Source: Acanthococcus lagerstroemiae (lineage: Eukaryota > Arthropoda > Insecta > Hemiptera > Eriococcidae). From it: a stretch of DNA of 64,000 nt. The translations under genes and the position numbers were made by a program. Every line of letters begins with the position of its first letter. The stretch's first letter is position 1. Location: contig CM063108.1 in NCBI GenBank assembly GCA_031841125.1, positions 24,417,399-24,481,398 of the forward strand, read 5' to 3'. The notes beneath the pieces were generated by a model, which was not told where the DNA came from, did no database searches, and worked only from the letters and a program-made list of their open reading frames with translations. Shown here one piece after another: positions 10,756 through 20,303 of the stretch.

Positions 10756-11692
10756 AATATATGTGATGCGGTCAGTAAAAACATGACCTACGTCGGGAAA
10801 AAATGTTTTTGGTTTTTTTGTCGGAAATTTGTAGAGGAGCCTTTCAGCAACATTTTAAGACCAAGAGCGAGTTTCTAGCCTCAATAGATGGCCCAATATA
10901 AGCAGTCGAAGCCCGAGAAATACACGTTTGAAGTTTATGAATCGGGCAATAAAATAAAAAATCGGTTTTACAGCTTCTACCCTATCGACTGAGCTGAAAG
11001 TTGGATATGATGTTTCCGAAAGACAGATGAAGCAATCCTGAAAGGTCCATACAACATCCATACGTTGGTTGTTGAGATACTGCAATTATTTCGTCGGTCC
11101 AGTGCGAAAAGGTTCCTCGTGCTTTTTGAGGGATTTTACAAAATTGGTATTACTGGAAAGGAAATTTTGCACTTTGTCGATTGGAATGCTTCGTCGGTTG
11201 GTGCAAAAAGATTCTTCGCAGAAAAAGTGTTGCGATCGACAGAGCGCAAAATTTCCTTTCCAATAATACCAATTTTGTAAAATTCCTCAAAAAGCACGAG
11301 GAACCTTTTTGCACTAGACCGACGATTCGAAAGTGGAGATGTCTGCATGAATGCTTCAGATGGATCGATAACTGTCGATAGATACGACTGCCGATAGTTA
11401 TCGATAGTATCGAAAGTAAAACCATTTCTAATAAGTACCAAGCAACAGACCGACTTAGGTTATGTTTCGTGCCACAGCTCACTTTTACTTTGTTCGTCTC
11501 TCCAACATGAAACAGCGCATCACGGAGGTAGAATTCACATTGTACATTGTTGCCAAACGTCTCTAGAATGATTTTCCGTTGAAATCTGGAAATCAAATTT
11601 TTTCGACTCCACCCCTTAATTTAGCTGTAGCAAAAAAATGCGTTATCCGACATAAGTAGGTCATTTATTCATAGACTGCATCACATATATAG
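10756..11692. mobile_element. Non-autonomous element with ~40-bp terminal inverted repeats
   Basis: The left end (10756-10797) reads ATATATGTGATGCGGTC, then CATGACCTAC and GTCGG. The reverse complement of 11647-11692 reads ATATATGTGATGCAGTC, then AATGACCTAC and GTCGG. The interior is non-coding and includes the long hairpin at 11091-11325. Flanks are TA-rich, so the target-site duplication (TA or similar) cannot be decided. Superfamily unknown. Confidence 0.55.
11091..11325. repeat. Long near-perfect hairpin (arms ~93 bp)
   Basis: The arm 11091-11183 reappears in reverse complement at 11233-11325 with only a few mismatches; both contain TCCTCGTGCTTTTTGAGG and AAAATTGGTATTA. The ~50-bp loop itself contains another copy of the arm terminus (TCGTCGGTTGGTGCAAAAAG at 11190, compared with TCGTCGGTCCAGTGCGAAAAG at 11091). 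A transcript would fold into a long double-stranded stem. Confidence 0.8.
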
Positions 11693-11856
11693 GCGATAAA
11701 ATGAAGGGAGAGGGGACAAATTTGTGAAACACTCTGTATGGTTGCATTAACGAAGTTGTCAGGTCTGTACCGTGTACGGTTTTTCCAACTAACGAGTTAC
11801 ATTTGCCAAGTAAAATTGATCCCTCCCCTGCAAGATGAAATTGTAATTGTAGGGGC

Positions 11857-12904
11857 TCACGCTTGCCGCGTTTTATCAAATTTGTAATTACAATGTGGAG
11901 AATGTTGAATCAGCGATCTACAGAATGTCTCGGGTGCATCACGCCTGTACATGCGCCAACAGAACTCATCTAGGTGAGATTGGAACGTGGATTCCGGATG
12001 TCCTCTCATCTTCTTCATTGTTGTCACTTTCGCATCCAGCCAGGAACGTTCTATGGCTTGCGTGTGAGCGCCAGTATCGGGATCCACATAATGATGCTGG
12101 TGATTCACCGTCTTGTGAACAAAACCTTCGTTCGGGAGGCACCTATAACTGGACCACTCATCTGAGTGAATCTCAGAGCCGATTTTACATTCCCGTTTTA
12201 TGATTAGCAACAAGGTATTTTTGTCAAGACCCCAAACGTAAAAACGGGCCGTCGACTCTTGTGCCGTGATTTCTTGCGTTATCGACTTCAGCCTCCTGAT
12301 CCTCAATACTTGGCTGCGCATCACGATCAACAACCGCCCGCGGTTGTAATTTCGTCGGCCTGCCAATCTTGCCTCATCTATTTGAATCGGATTCTCAGGT
12401 GTTCCCTCCATGTGTGATCTCTTGGATATAACACTGCCACAAACTTCGCGATTCGTGTTGAACCAATCAGTAATTGTGTTTGGAGATCTCCCAGTCCCTT
12501 TCACGACAGTACTGAGAGGCATTTCCACGGTGAAAAGATACATGAGTTCCATTATGACACACAGTGAAAGCTTGCAATTCATTTTGCCGTTGATGCTCGT
12601 GTAGTGAAAAAATTTATTTCCTGTGTTTTCACGGATCGCGTATTTTGGCATCCATCTTCGTGCATCGGAAAACAGGTGTCCATTTACCTGCTCGCGTTTT
12701 CCGCCTCTTTTGCACCATTTGAGGTCCACATTTCTGGCACTTTTCTTGGCTATCCTCGTCACCTAACAATAAATGGTCCTGCAGGAATTGTACACAGGTT
12801 TCTTCACTATTTATTAGGTTAACATAAAACTCTTTTAGCATGCACGGTAGAGCGCAGAAACGGTGTAGATCGCATACTATAGTAACACCGAGAATCTGAT
12901 GCAA
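11857..12904 (-). pseudogene. Merlin (IS1016/ISXO2-like) DDE transposase, frameshifted
   Basis: The minus strand encodes a Merlin-type transposase. The N-terminal part (12904-12650) has FLQDHLLLGDE and a CQKCG...FRC zinc-ribbon-like piece. The catalytic part follows in another frame, with Asp in PIQIDEARLAG, Asp in IHSDEWSSY, and Glu in GAHTQAIERSW (residues about 129, 201 and 238 of the open frame), plus the family's VNHQHHYVDPDTGAHTQ signature. All three acidic residues are kept. The frame changes near 12645-12660, between FRCTKMDAK and IRENTGNKFF. The open frame at 12762 begins with GTG, not ATG, so it is not a separate gene. Terminal inverted repeats were not identified. Probably inactive. 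Confidence 0.75.
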
Positions 12905-13449
12905 TATTTGAAATCAGTGCCCCCCCCCCCTCTAAAAAAGGAAATCGATAATTTATTCAAGTGACTATTCTTCGGTCTGAAATCAGGCTTCTGAGCCCAA
13001 ATCGGGCAGGATCAAAAATTTGATGCAATATTTGAAATCAGCGATATAAGAAACCATATTTCGATATTTTTTCGGTGCCTTTTTCTTTAGGATTACAAAG
13101 TGAAAGGTACACTCTAGCCTTCTCCCCCTTTTTGGGGGAGAAAATTTTTTTATTAGAACAGAAACTAGACTTTTTCAATTAGGAATCCAATTTCCTCCCG
13201 TGAAGATAGGACTTCGCGATCAAGAAAAAAAGAGGAAGACCAATTTGTGGAACACCCTGTATAATTTCAGTTGTAAAATTGTCGTTCCTCAACTTTCTTA
13301 TTATTAATCTGAACTAGTTTCCGTCATTTTTTAATTTGCTGTTTTTTGTTTGACGAAAATTGAAGAAATCAATAAGGTTTCAAACTTCACTACCTGCACT
13401 TTCAGCCACTTCAGTTTTGTTTTTCTGCTGTAATTCGTCTGTAATTCGT
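12905..13449. repeat. Non-coding with a 20-bp direct repeat
   Basis: GATGCAATATTTGAAATCAG occurs near 12898 and again near 13021. Between them are a poly-C run and an AT-rich stretch. A GTGGAACACCCTGTATA motif near 13245 resembles GTGAAACACTCTGTATG near 11728 in the same orientation. No gene. Confidence 0.4.
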
Positions 13450-13877
13450 AATTGAAGATACGGTTTCCAAACTGCCCTTAGTAAAAAAAAAAATCGAAAT
13501 GCGGTTTTCAGCGCTACCTAGTGGCCAGTGCGAGCACTACAAAAGTAACTTTATAGAATCTCGATACCTCGTTGGATGGTTGAATTACGCGCATTCATAG
13601 AGCTGCGTCAGTGCAGGCAGCGTTTCTTGTATTACGTCCATTGCCGAACTGCCCTTCGTCCACGACTTTCGACCACTTTTCCTTCAATAATTCTAGATAG
13701 GCTGTATTCTCATTTTCGTGTGTCTTTGGTAGTATGGTAGAGGATTCTGGCTACTCGCTTGTACCATTTACAGAAGTTGTAAATGAACTGGTACAGTGTA
13801 GCACAGTTTTTATCGATTTTCCAAAAAAAAAAAAAAATGTTTGGACTATGGGCAGTTTGGAAACCGTATTTTCAATT
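13450..13877. mobile_element. Inverted-repeat element (428 bp)
   Basis: The left end 13450-13481 (AATTGAAGATACGGTTTCC, then AAACTGCCC) matches the reverse complement of 13846-13877 at 30 of 32 positions. Inside the right end there is a shorter hairpin around 13764-13797 (TACCATTTACA against TGTAAATG...GGTA). Non-coding; a MITE or foldback type. No target duplication recognised. Confidence 0.55.
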
Positions 13878-13973
13878 GGGTGTTTTATTTTTTTAAATTT
13901 TTTTAGAGCAAACAAACGTTTATTTTAACTGTCATTTCTGTGTGTATACTTCCTGTGATTTTCTGTCTTATCA

Positions 13974-14330
13974 ACAGGGACGTACTGATGAGGGTGGGGG
14001 TGGGGCAACATAACTCCTCCCCCGATAGTAATTTTTTACTCAGTAGTTGGAAAAATTTACGATTTCAGTCAGGCGAGTTGGAAAAATCCAACAAGTTGGA
14101 AGGTTTTGTTTTTTGCTTTGGTACTTAGGGATTGAGTTGAGAAGATGGGGAAAAAACTCAACAAGTCAAAAGGTTTTTCTTCTTTTGCATTGATACTCGG
14201 GAATTTTGAGTTGAGTCAGTTGAAACAATCCAACAGGTCAAAAGGTTTTTTTTTCTTTTTCTTTGATACTTGGGAATTCTGAATTGAGTCAGTTGGGACT
14301 TTCAATATTTTTATCCCCCCAGGCCAAACT
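13974..14330 (+). repeat. Dispersed 'CAGGGACGTAC' repeat, three-unit copy
   Basis: Related to 8391-8655. It starts ACAGGGACGTACTGATGAGG and ends CAGTTGGGACTTTCAA. Between lie three tandem units of about 75 bp (starting near 14075, 14148 and 14218), each with AATCCAACAAGTTGGAAGG or AACTCAACAAGTCAAAAGG-like sequence and a TGATACTYGGGAATTYTGA-like end. The unit number is variable within the family. Confidence 0.55.
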
Positions 14331-15142
14331 CTTCGTATCAGTTTTAATTTCTATCGAAATTTATACTGTAAAAAAAAGTGAAAAGACATAGAAAGTCTGT
14401 GTCTTCATGTCACTGGGGAAAGGATGTTTTATAGTGGATATCTTTATATTGTATGTTTTTATGTGTGACATTACGTCTTTTTGTCCTATGTATTTATGAT
14501 TAATGCCTTTTATGGCTCACCAGTTGGTTTCTTCCCTGGGGGGGGGGGGATGTTAGATTTTTAGTAAATGGAGAGAAGTTTAGAGAGCTTATACCGACCA
14601 TAGAAAGTATAATAAAGTCATAATAAGACAATACATTATCAGCAATAATAGTTATGTCATTATATCTTATCAACAAAGAACATAACGATAAAATAAAGGC
14701 ATAATACAACCTAATACAGACATGATAAAGACTTACTAATGTGGAAGTGTGTCATTATATCTTATCGACTGGAGATTTCCCTGAAGCGGGAGAAGAAGAT
14801 GGTGAGATCAGTTTTTCCAGGAGAGAGATGATGTTATGTATCCTATATTTTCAAAAAACACTTTTGTACATCGGCTAATGATAACTCTTTTATTTTTTTA
14901 CAGGTAAGAATACATCCCACATTCCTATGATACCAAGATAGAGTCTGTGTGCACAGTCGAGAATATGGAATCAAATGCCTGCGTAACGGTATGCAATTTA
15001 CTTTCCTTTAGAACGGAGTGCCTTCTAGGGAGGAGGAAACCGCATTCAAAAATAAATGTGTTTTCAACATTTCACTAAGAAGATATTATTTGTGGAAGCT
15101 ATAATTTTCTAGATACAAATAAAGACAACCCTTATCCATATG
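14331..15142. other. Non-coding, nothing recognised
   Basis: AT-rich sequence with a G12 run at 14538-14549. A possible acceptor at 14902 followed by GTAAG leads into stops, so I do not call an exon. Confidence 0.35.
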
Positions 15143-15367
15143 GAGGTCTGATTGGCCGAGTGGATAGCGCGTTGGTCTCAGAATCCGGAGGTCCCGGGTT
15201 TGAGCCCACGTAGCAACTCGCCAGAATTTTCGACCTAGGCCGGTTTTTCGGCCAGAAGGGAAGAGGGCTAAGACAGCCCTAACAGCCTCCCGACGTCTCT
15301 GAAGTAATGCTCGAAAAGGCGGATTCCAGGACTCGGGTGGAGAGCATATTAGAAGAAGAAGCCTTGG
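15143..15367 (+). mobile_element. tRNA-derived SINE
   Basis: The head (15143-15215) has RNA polymerase III promoter boxes spaced as in a tRNA gene: TGGCCGAGTGGAT (box A) and CCCGGGTTTGAGCCC (box B). The cloverleaf does not close at the acceptor or T stem, so this is not a working tRNA. A tRNA-unrelated body follows, ending in (GAA)n-like sequence. CCATATG at 15136-15142 and 15368-15374 may be the target-site duplication. A 148-codon frame on the opposite strand is a shadow of this element. Confidence 0.65.
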
Positions 15368-15765
15368 CCATATGATAACATGAAAATGCAGTATTACCAA
15401 AAGCGTGTTTTTTTCGGAAAATTGAGTAAAGTTGTGAGTGCTTAACTCCGCTGGGGGATGAAGGTAATCAGTATTAAATAAAATAATAAATACAGCCTTG
15501 AAACAGATGTTTCGGTCTACCCACTGGGACATAGGCCTCCTTGATCAATTATTTTTTAATACAAGGGTTATACAGTCTCGCGTCGCTCCTACAGTGTTAT
15601 CTCTCTGCGCTCGATCATAGTTTTTCGTGTATTAACTGAGCACTATAAGTGGTGCATGTTCTTGCTTACCGCCTATTAAAACCATCTAACTACATCGTGA
15701 AAAACATACTGAATTGTGTTGAATTACGCATTCCCGAGGCCAAGAGGGCAGAGGGCTCTTCAGTT

Positions 15766-16989
15766 ATGACAGATCCGAACCCTACGCACCAGCAAACTCC
15801 TATCACGAGCTATACGCAAGCCAAATGGCAAACGGTACGTAAAAAGCGAAAAATTACCGAGTCTCCACCCTCTCCAGTAGGGGCTTCTACGACCAAAAAT
15901 AAGGCCAAGAACCAACCAATTACTACGACCAATAAGTACGCTGTTCTTGCTGAGTCCGATACGAACACAGGGTGTGCAGACAACGAAATGTCAACTGAAA
16001 CTACGAATGATAATCCCAGCGTCAGAAAAATTACGCCCCCGCCAATCATCGTCAAAGGGGTGAACAACCACAAAGCCATGATGGAAAGCGTACTGCAGCT
16101 CATCCCGGCTGAGCATATAATCACGAAATCGCTGACCAACGATACGGTAAAAATTAATGTTACAGTCATTGATAGTTACCGTAAGCTAGTTAAAGAATTT
16201 CGTAACCGCCAGGTTGCTTTTTATACGTACCAAATCAAATCAGAACGTGCGTTTCGCATAGTTATACGAGGTCTTCACCAAACCTGCACCCCCGACGAAA
16301 TCAAAGACGCTCTAGGTGAGGAAGGCTACGAGGTACGTAACGTGGCCAACATACGTCATCATCGAACCAAGGAACCACTACCGCTTTTCTTTGTGGACCT
16401 TGAACCGTACGATTCCAGTAAAAAAATCTATGAACTTCATACGCTGCTTCACCAGAAAGTCAGAGTCGAATCTCCGCGACCGCGAACCGAAGTCACACAG
16501 TGTCAACGGTGTCAACAATTTGGACACACCCGCACTTATTGTACCCTCCCTCCCGTCTGCGTGAGATGCGGGCAGGACCATGATAACCGTGTATGTACGA
16601 AAACGCGTGACGAAAAACCCAGATGTGGGTTGTGTGACGGCGATCACACTGCCAACTATCGCGGGTGCCCTGTTTACCTCAAACTACGACGAGGGAAACC
16701 CTCATCAAAAACTACGACAGTAGCTACCGGCACAACCAACCCACCTACAGCTCCGGCTCCTACTACCGATCCCGCCAACGGAACTCAAATTAACCAAGGT
16801 TTACCATCCTACGCCCAAACAGCTGGACCACGAACAGCCAACAACGACAACAAATCACTTACAGTACAACTACTGAACAAGATGACTACACAATTTGAGA
16901 CAATCTGCACCCAAATGCGCGATCTATTTGATCAAAACAAGCAAATGTTGACCATTCTGCTCAAGCTTGTCAACAAACTTTTGCAATGA
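15766..16989 (+). CDS. Jockey ORF1, nucleic-acid-binding Gag-like protein
   Basis: This encodes the RNA-binding chaperone of a Jockey-type element (407 residues from the first ATG). The open frame extends upstream to a GTG at 15649, but no ATG occurs before 15766, which begins MTDPNPTHQQ. The N-terminus is Thr/Pro/Lys-rich and disordered. The middle (around FFVDLEPYDSSKKIYELH) matches the domain that precedes zinc fingers in these proteins. Then come three zinc knuckles: CQRCQQFGHTRTYC, CVRCGQDHDNRVC and CGLCDGDHTANYRGC. The C-terminus is Thr/Pro-rich with a hydrophobic heptad-like end suited to self-association. The stop overlaps the ORF2 start (ATGA). Confidence 0.9.
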   Translation: MTDPNPTHQQTPITSYTQAKWQTVRKKRKITESPPSPVGASTTKNKAKNQPITTTNKYAVLAESDTNTGCADNEMSTETTNDNPSVRKITPPPIIVKGVNNHKAMMESVLQLIPAEHIITKSLTNDTVKINVTVIDSYRKLVKEFRNRQVAFYTYQIKSERAFRIVIRGLHQTCTPDEIKDALGEEGYEVRNVANIRHHRTKEPLPLFFVDLEPYDSSKKIYELHTLLHQKVRVESPRPRTEVTQCQRCQQFGHTRTYCTLPPVCVRCGQDHDNRVCTKTRDEKPRCGLCDGDHTANYRGCPVYLKLRRGKPSSKTTTVATGTTNPPTAPAPTTDPANGTQINQGLPSYAQTAGPRTANNDNKSLTVQLLNKMTTQFETICTQMRDLFDQNKQMLTILLKLVNKLLQ

Positions 16990-19667
16990 GTGCGACAATA
17001 ACCACACGCCTCAGTCAAAAAACATGCATTCTAGCATGGAATGCTAACGGGTTATTAGCACGTAAAATGGAGCTTGCAACATTCCTTAAAACAGAGCACG
17101 TCGATATCGCTCTAATCTCAGAAACGCATCTTACCTCACGGCAGAAGGCCGAAATCCGTGATTACAACTGTTACACCTGCAATCACCCGAGCGACAACTC
17201 CCATGGTGGCTCAGCTATTTACATTCGTAAGCAATTACAACATCACGTGAATCTGAACCACTGCACAGATAAACTCCAGGTGGCAATAATAACAGTCTGC
17301 CTAAATAATGGCACTCACGCAAAAGTCGCTGCAGTCTACAGCCCACCACGCCACGATATCACACCCCTCGAATACGAAGAACTATTCGATAAACTGGGTA
17401 ACAAATGGCTAGCAGGCGGCGACTTTAACGCCAAACATCAGCTATGGGGCTCCAGGTTACGTACCACCAAGGGACAGCACCTCTACGACACCATCTGCGC
17501 TAAAGGCATTCAATGCCACTCCAACGGCAAACCAACCTACTGGCCCACCGACCCCCTAAAGCGACCAGACTGCATCGATTTTTTCCTCTCCAAAGGTATT
17601 ACCAGCAACTACGTCAACCTACAAAACATTGACGACTTAACGTCTGATCATTCTCCGATCCTACTGACCCTCAGTAATACTATTCTCAACCGCACCATGC
17701 GTACTCAGATCACCAGCAAGCTCACGGACTGGGATCGGTTCCGTGAAGTTCTCAACGAAAATACAAACCTCCATGTAAAGCTCAAAACAAAGGCTGACAT
17801 TGAGAGAGTAATCAGTCACTTTCAAACCACCTTGATCGATGCGGCCAAGCAGGCCACACCTGTCAGCAAACCGCCACCGGTTGCTCGGTCCTACCCCCAT
17901 GCAATCTTGGACTTGGTGCGTAAACGAAGGGCAGCACGTCACAGATGGCAAAACTCACGCAGCCCTGCTGACAAAACACGGTTCAATGAACTTGCTAAAC
18001 GGGTCAAAAACCTCATCATCAAACTCAACAACGAGACATTCAATGACTTCATCACCTCATTGGACACTACGGCGAACACCAATTATTCGCTATGGAAAGT
18101 GGCAAAAGCTGCGCGTACACCACCCGCACACTCACCACCACTCAAGGTCAACCATAACACATTTGCTCACAGCGATGCTGAAAAAGCAGAAGTGTTTGCC
18201 AATCACTTGGAGCAAGTGTTTCAACCCAACGATACTGCTACCAACATTACGCCAACTATCCATGGAACTATAGGCCGGCCGCTTAAATTAATCACGCCGA
18301 GAGAAATAGAAACTGCAGTCAAAAAAATGAAGCAGCGTAAAGCACCTGGGCTAGACCAGATCACCACCAACATCGTAGCACAATGTCCTAAGAAAGCCTT
18401 CGTCCTCTTAACGTACATATATAATGCATCCCTACGATTATCGTATTATCCACGTATATGGAAAAACGCCAAGGTCATTTTGATTCCAAAACCGGGTAAA
18501 TTGGCCGAAGATCCTTCTTCCTACAGACCGATCTCTCTCCTCAGTACGCTTTCAAAAATCTACGAAAAACTCATCCAGCGCAGGCTGCTAGCCTTAGTCG
18601 ATGAAATGGGTATCATCCCACTCCAGCAGTTTGGCTTCAGGGCTAAACATTCTACGTTAGAACAGGCACACAGAGTTGCAACCAGAATACGAAATGCGCT
18701 CGAGACGAAAGAATACTGCCCTGCAGTCTTCTTAGACGTTAAGCAGGCCTTCGACAGGGTATGGATTCCAGGTCTCCTTCACAAGATCAGCGACTACTTA
18801 CCCCTGCAGTGCACCAAGCTACTCCAATCGTACCTCATGCAACGCACCTTCGAAGTTCACTATGGCGAGGCTAAATCGGTAATCAAACCTATATCGGCTG
18901 GTGTTCCGCAAGGCAGCGTTCTGGGGCCCCTCCTCTACGTCCTCTACACAGCGGATATTCCTATGACCGAATCTACGGACCTAGCAACTTTTGCTGATGA
19001 TACTGCTCTCTTCACGTCCCACGTGAATTACGACGTAGCCGTCGCTCAGTTGCAAGCGGCAGTAACCCGGGTCACGAACTGGATGAGTACATGGAAAATC
19101 CAGATCAATACGGCTAAATCGATACACGTGATGTTCACACTACGTCAATGTCCTCCTACGGAGATCGTCATACACCAGGACCGCCTTCTCCAGTCACCCC
19201 ACGCCAAATACTTAGGGTTGACCTTTGATAGCAAACTCAACTGGCAAACACATATCCATAAAAAACGCGACGAACTCAAACTGCGCGTCCGATCCATGTT
19301 TTGGCTGCTGCGTGCACGTAATAAGCTATCGATAGCCAACAAACGCACCCTATACCTTACGATACTTAAGCCGCTTTGGTCTTATGGCGCCCCCATCTGG
19401 GGATGCGCAGCCAACGCCAACATCCAGGTACTTCAACGACAGCAAAATCTTATTCTACGACGGCTAACAGGTGCTCCATGGTACATAACCAATCAATCTC
19501 TCCACTCCGACCTCAGCATACCCACCGTCGCTAATACCATCAAGCAACTTTCTACGTCCTACGAGAAACGCCTCCATGCCCACGTCAATACACTTGCCAT
19601 CGGGTTGCTGGAGGAACCCTCAACGAGGCGCCTGCGGCGACGTCACTTCTTCGACCTGGCAGCCTAG
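16986..19667 (+). CDS. Jockey ORF2, endonuclease/reverse transcriptase
   Basis: This 893-residue protein nicks the target and primes cDNA synthesis. The apurinic-endonuclease-type domain (about residues 10-230) shows WNANGL, SETHL (Glu46), GGDFNAKH (Asp146/Asn148) and TSDHSP (Asp221-His222). The reverse transcriptase (about 430-760) shows KAPGLDQITTNI, SYRPISLLSTLSKI, FLDVKQAFDRV (Asp584), AGVPQGSVLGPLL, FADDTALF (Asp671/672), and KYLGLTFDSKLNW. The C-terminal thumb runs to RRHFFDLAA; there is no RNase H, as usual for Jockey. All catalytic residues are present and no stop interrupts the frame. It starts inside the ORF1 stop, so translation is probably by reinitiation. Confidence 0.95.
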   Translation: MSATITTRLSQKTCILAWNANGLLARKMELATFLKTEHVDIALISETHLTSRQKAEIRDYNCYTCNHPSDNSHGGSAIYIRKQLQHHVNLNHCTDKLQVAIITVCLNNGTHAKVAAVYSPPRHDITPLEYEELFDKLGNKWLAGGDFNAKHQLWGSRLRTTKGQHLYDTICAKGIQCHSNGKPTYWPTDPLKRPDCIDFFLSKGITSNYVNLQNIDDLTSDHSPILLTLSNTILNRTMRTQITSKLTDWDRFREVLNENTNLHVKLKTKADIERVISHFQTTLIDAAKQATPVSKPPPVARSYPHAILDLVRKRRAARHRWQNSRSPADKTRFNELAKRVKNLIIKLNNETFNDFITSLDTTANTNYSLWKVAKAARTPPAHSPPLKVNHNTFAHSDAEKAEVFANHLEQVFQPNDTATNITPTIHGTIGRPLKLITPREIETAVKKMKQRKAPGLDQITTNIVAQCPKKAFVLLTYIYNASLRLSYYPRIWKNAKVILIPKPGKLAEDPSSYRPISLLSTLSKIYEKLIQRRLLALVDEMGIIPLQQFGFRAKHSTLEQAHRVATRIRNALETKEYCPAVFLDVKQAFDRVWIPGLLHKISDYLPLQCTKLLQSYLMQRTFEVHYGEAKSVIKPISAGVPQGSVLGPLLYVLYTADIPMTESTDLATFADDTALFTSHVNYDVAVAQLQAAVTRVTNWMSTWKIQINTAKSIHVMFTLRQCPPTEIVIHQDRLLQSPHAKYLGLTFDSKLNWQTHIHKKRDELKLRVRSMFWLLRARNKLSIANKRTLYLTILKPLWSYGAPIWGCAANANIQVLQRQQNLILRRLTGAPWYITNQSLHSDLSIPTVANTIKQLSTSYEKRLHAHVNTLAIGLLEEPSTRRLRRRHFFDLAA

Positions 19668-19944
19668 CCACGCAACGTCACATCCACACCGTGCTAATCC
19701 ACGCTGGTCACAGACTTCCCCCTACATTAATCCTTGTACATCCCCTGCCCTAGTTGTACTCTAGTTTTACGCTAATGTTAGACCTCATGATAACTTAATC
19801 AATTTTATGATCTCTTCTGCTGCCAGGGCTGCCTGACAGTACGAACATACACGTGTACTTTGTATCCACCTTACGTGTAAATGCCCATCGGCAGTTCACG
19901 AAATAAACAATTTATAAAAAAAAACAAAAAAAACAAGGGTTATA

Positions 19945-20303
19945 GTCTAATTCCCCTTGGTGACACGCCATTACTGGGGAATGGTTATGAAATAGTTTTC
20001 CTTCTCTATAAGGGGCATGCAACCTGCATAGCACACCAGACTAGGGTGTTAGTAGTCCATAGGTGTGGCTAACCCAATTGTAGTCTTTTTGAATTCCGAC
20101 GGAACAATTAAATTGAACTCCACCTCTTGTTACAATTGGTGTGGCTCGGTCGAATGTTAATGATTTTCATTATTTTTGTATTTTTATCATTTTCTTATCA
20201 TATTTTAATCTTCAAAATTCGTCGTCCGTACCGGGATTCGAACCCGCGTTCCGTGGTTTAGGAGGCAGCGTTCGAATCCACTCGGCCACCAAGCCACCGT
20301 CAG
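19945..20303 (-). mobile_element. tRNA-derived SINE, minus strand
   Basis: On the minus strand, 20303-20217 carries box A-like TGGCCGAGTGGATTC and a perfect box B, GGTTCGAATCC. The presumed T stem and acceptor ends do not pair, so it is not a functional tRNA. The body runs toward lower coordinates, at least to the Jockey target site, so the Jockey element may have landed in or next to the SINE tail. The exact 3' end is uncertain. Confidence 0.55.

Larger units (their letters stand above)
15573..19932 (+). mobile_element. Full-length Jockey-clade non-LTR retrotransposon
   Basis: The element is bounded by a perfect 12-bp target-site duplication, ACAAGGGTTATA, at 15561-15572 and 19933-19944. 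It starts CAGTCTCGCG, has a 193-bp 5' leader, two intact ORFs, a 265-bp 3' UTR, an AATAAA signal at 19902-19907, and an A-rich tail. A complete 5' end, open ORFs and an undamaged duplication suggest a young copy. Activity itself is inferred, not shown. Confidence 0.9.

Noticed and set aside
14902..14994. Exon between a CAG acceptor and GTATGC donor
   Set aside because: The only frame that looks protein-like starts with TAA at the acceptor, and the others contain stops.
15143..15215. tRNA gene (plus strand)
   Set aside because: Box A and box B are good, but the T stem and acceptor stem do not pair and a SINE body follows. Called as a SINE head.
15086..15532. 148-codon minus-strand protein
   Set aside because: Antisense to the SINE body and head; no domain.
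15649..15765. N-terminal extension of Jockey ORF1
   Set aside because: The upstream start is GTG and no ATG occurs before 15766, so the extension is treated as 5' UTR.
20217..20303. tRNA gene (minus strand)
   Set aside because: Perfect box B, but no acceptor stem pairing; called as a SINE.
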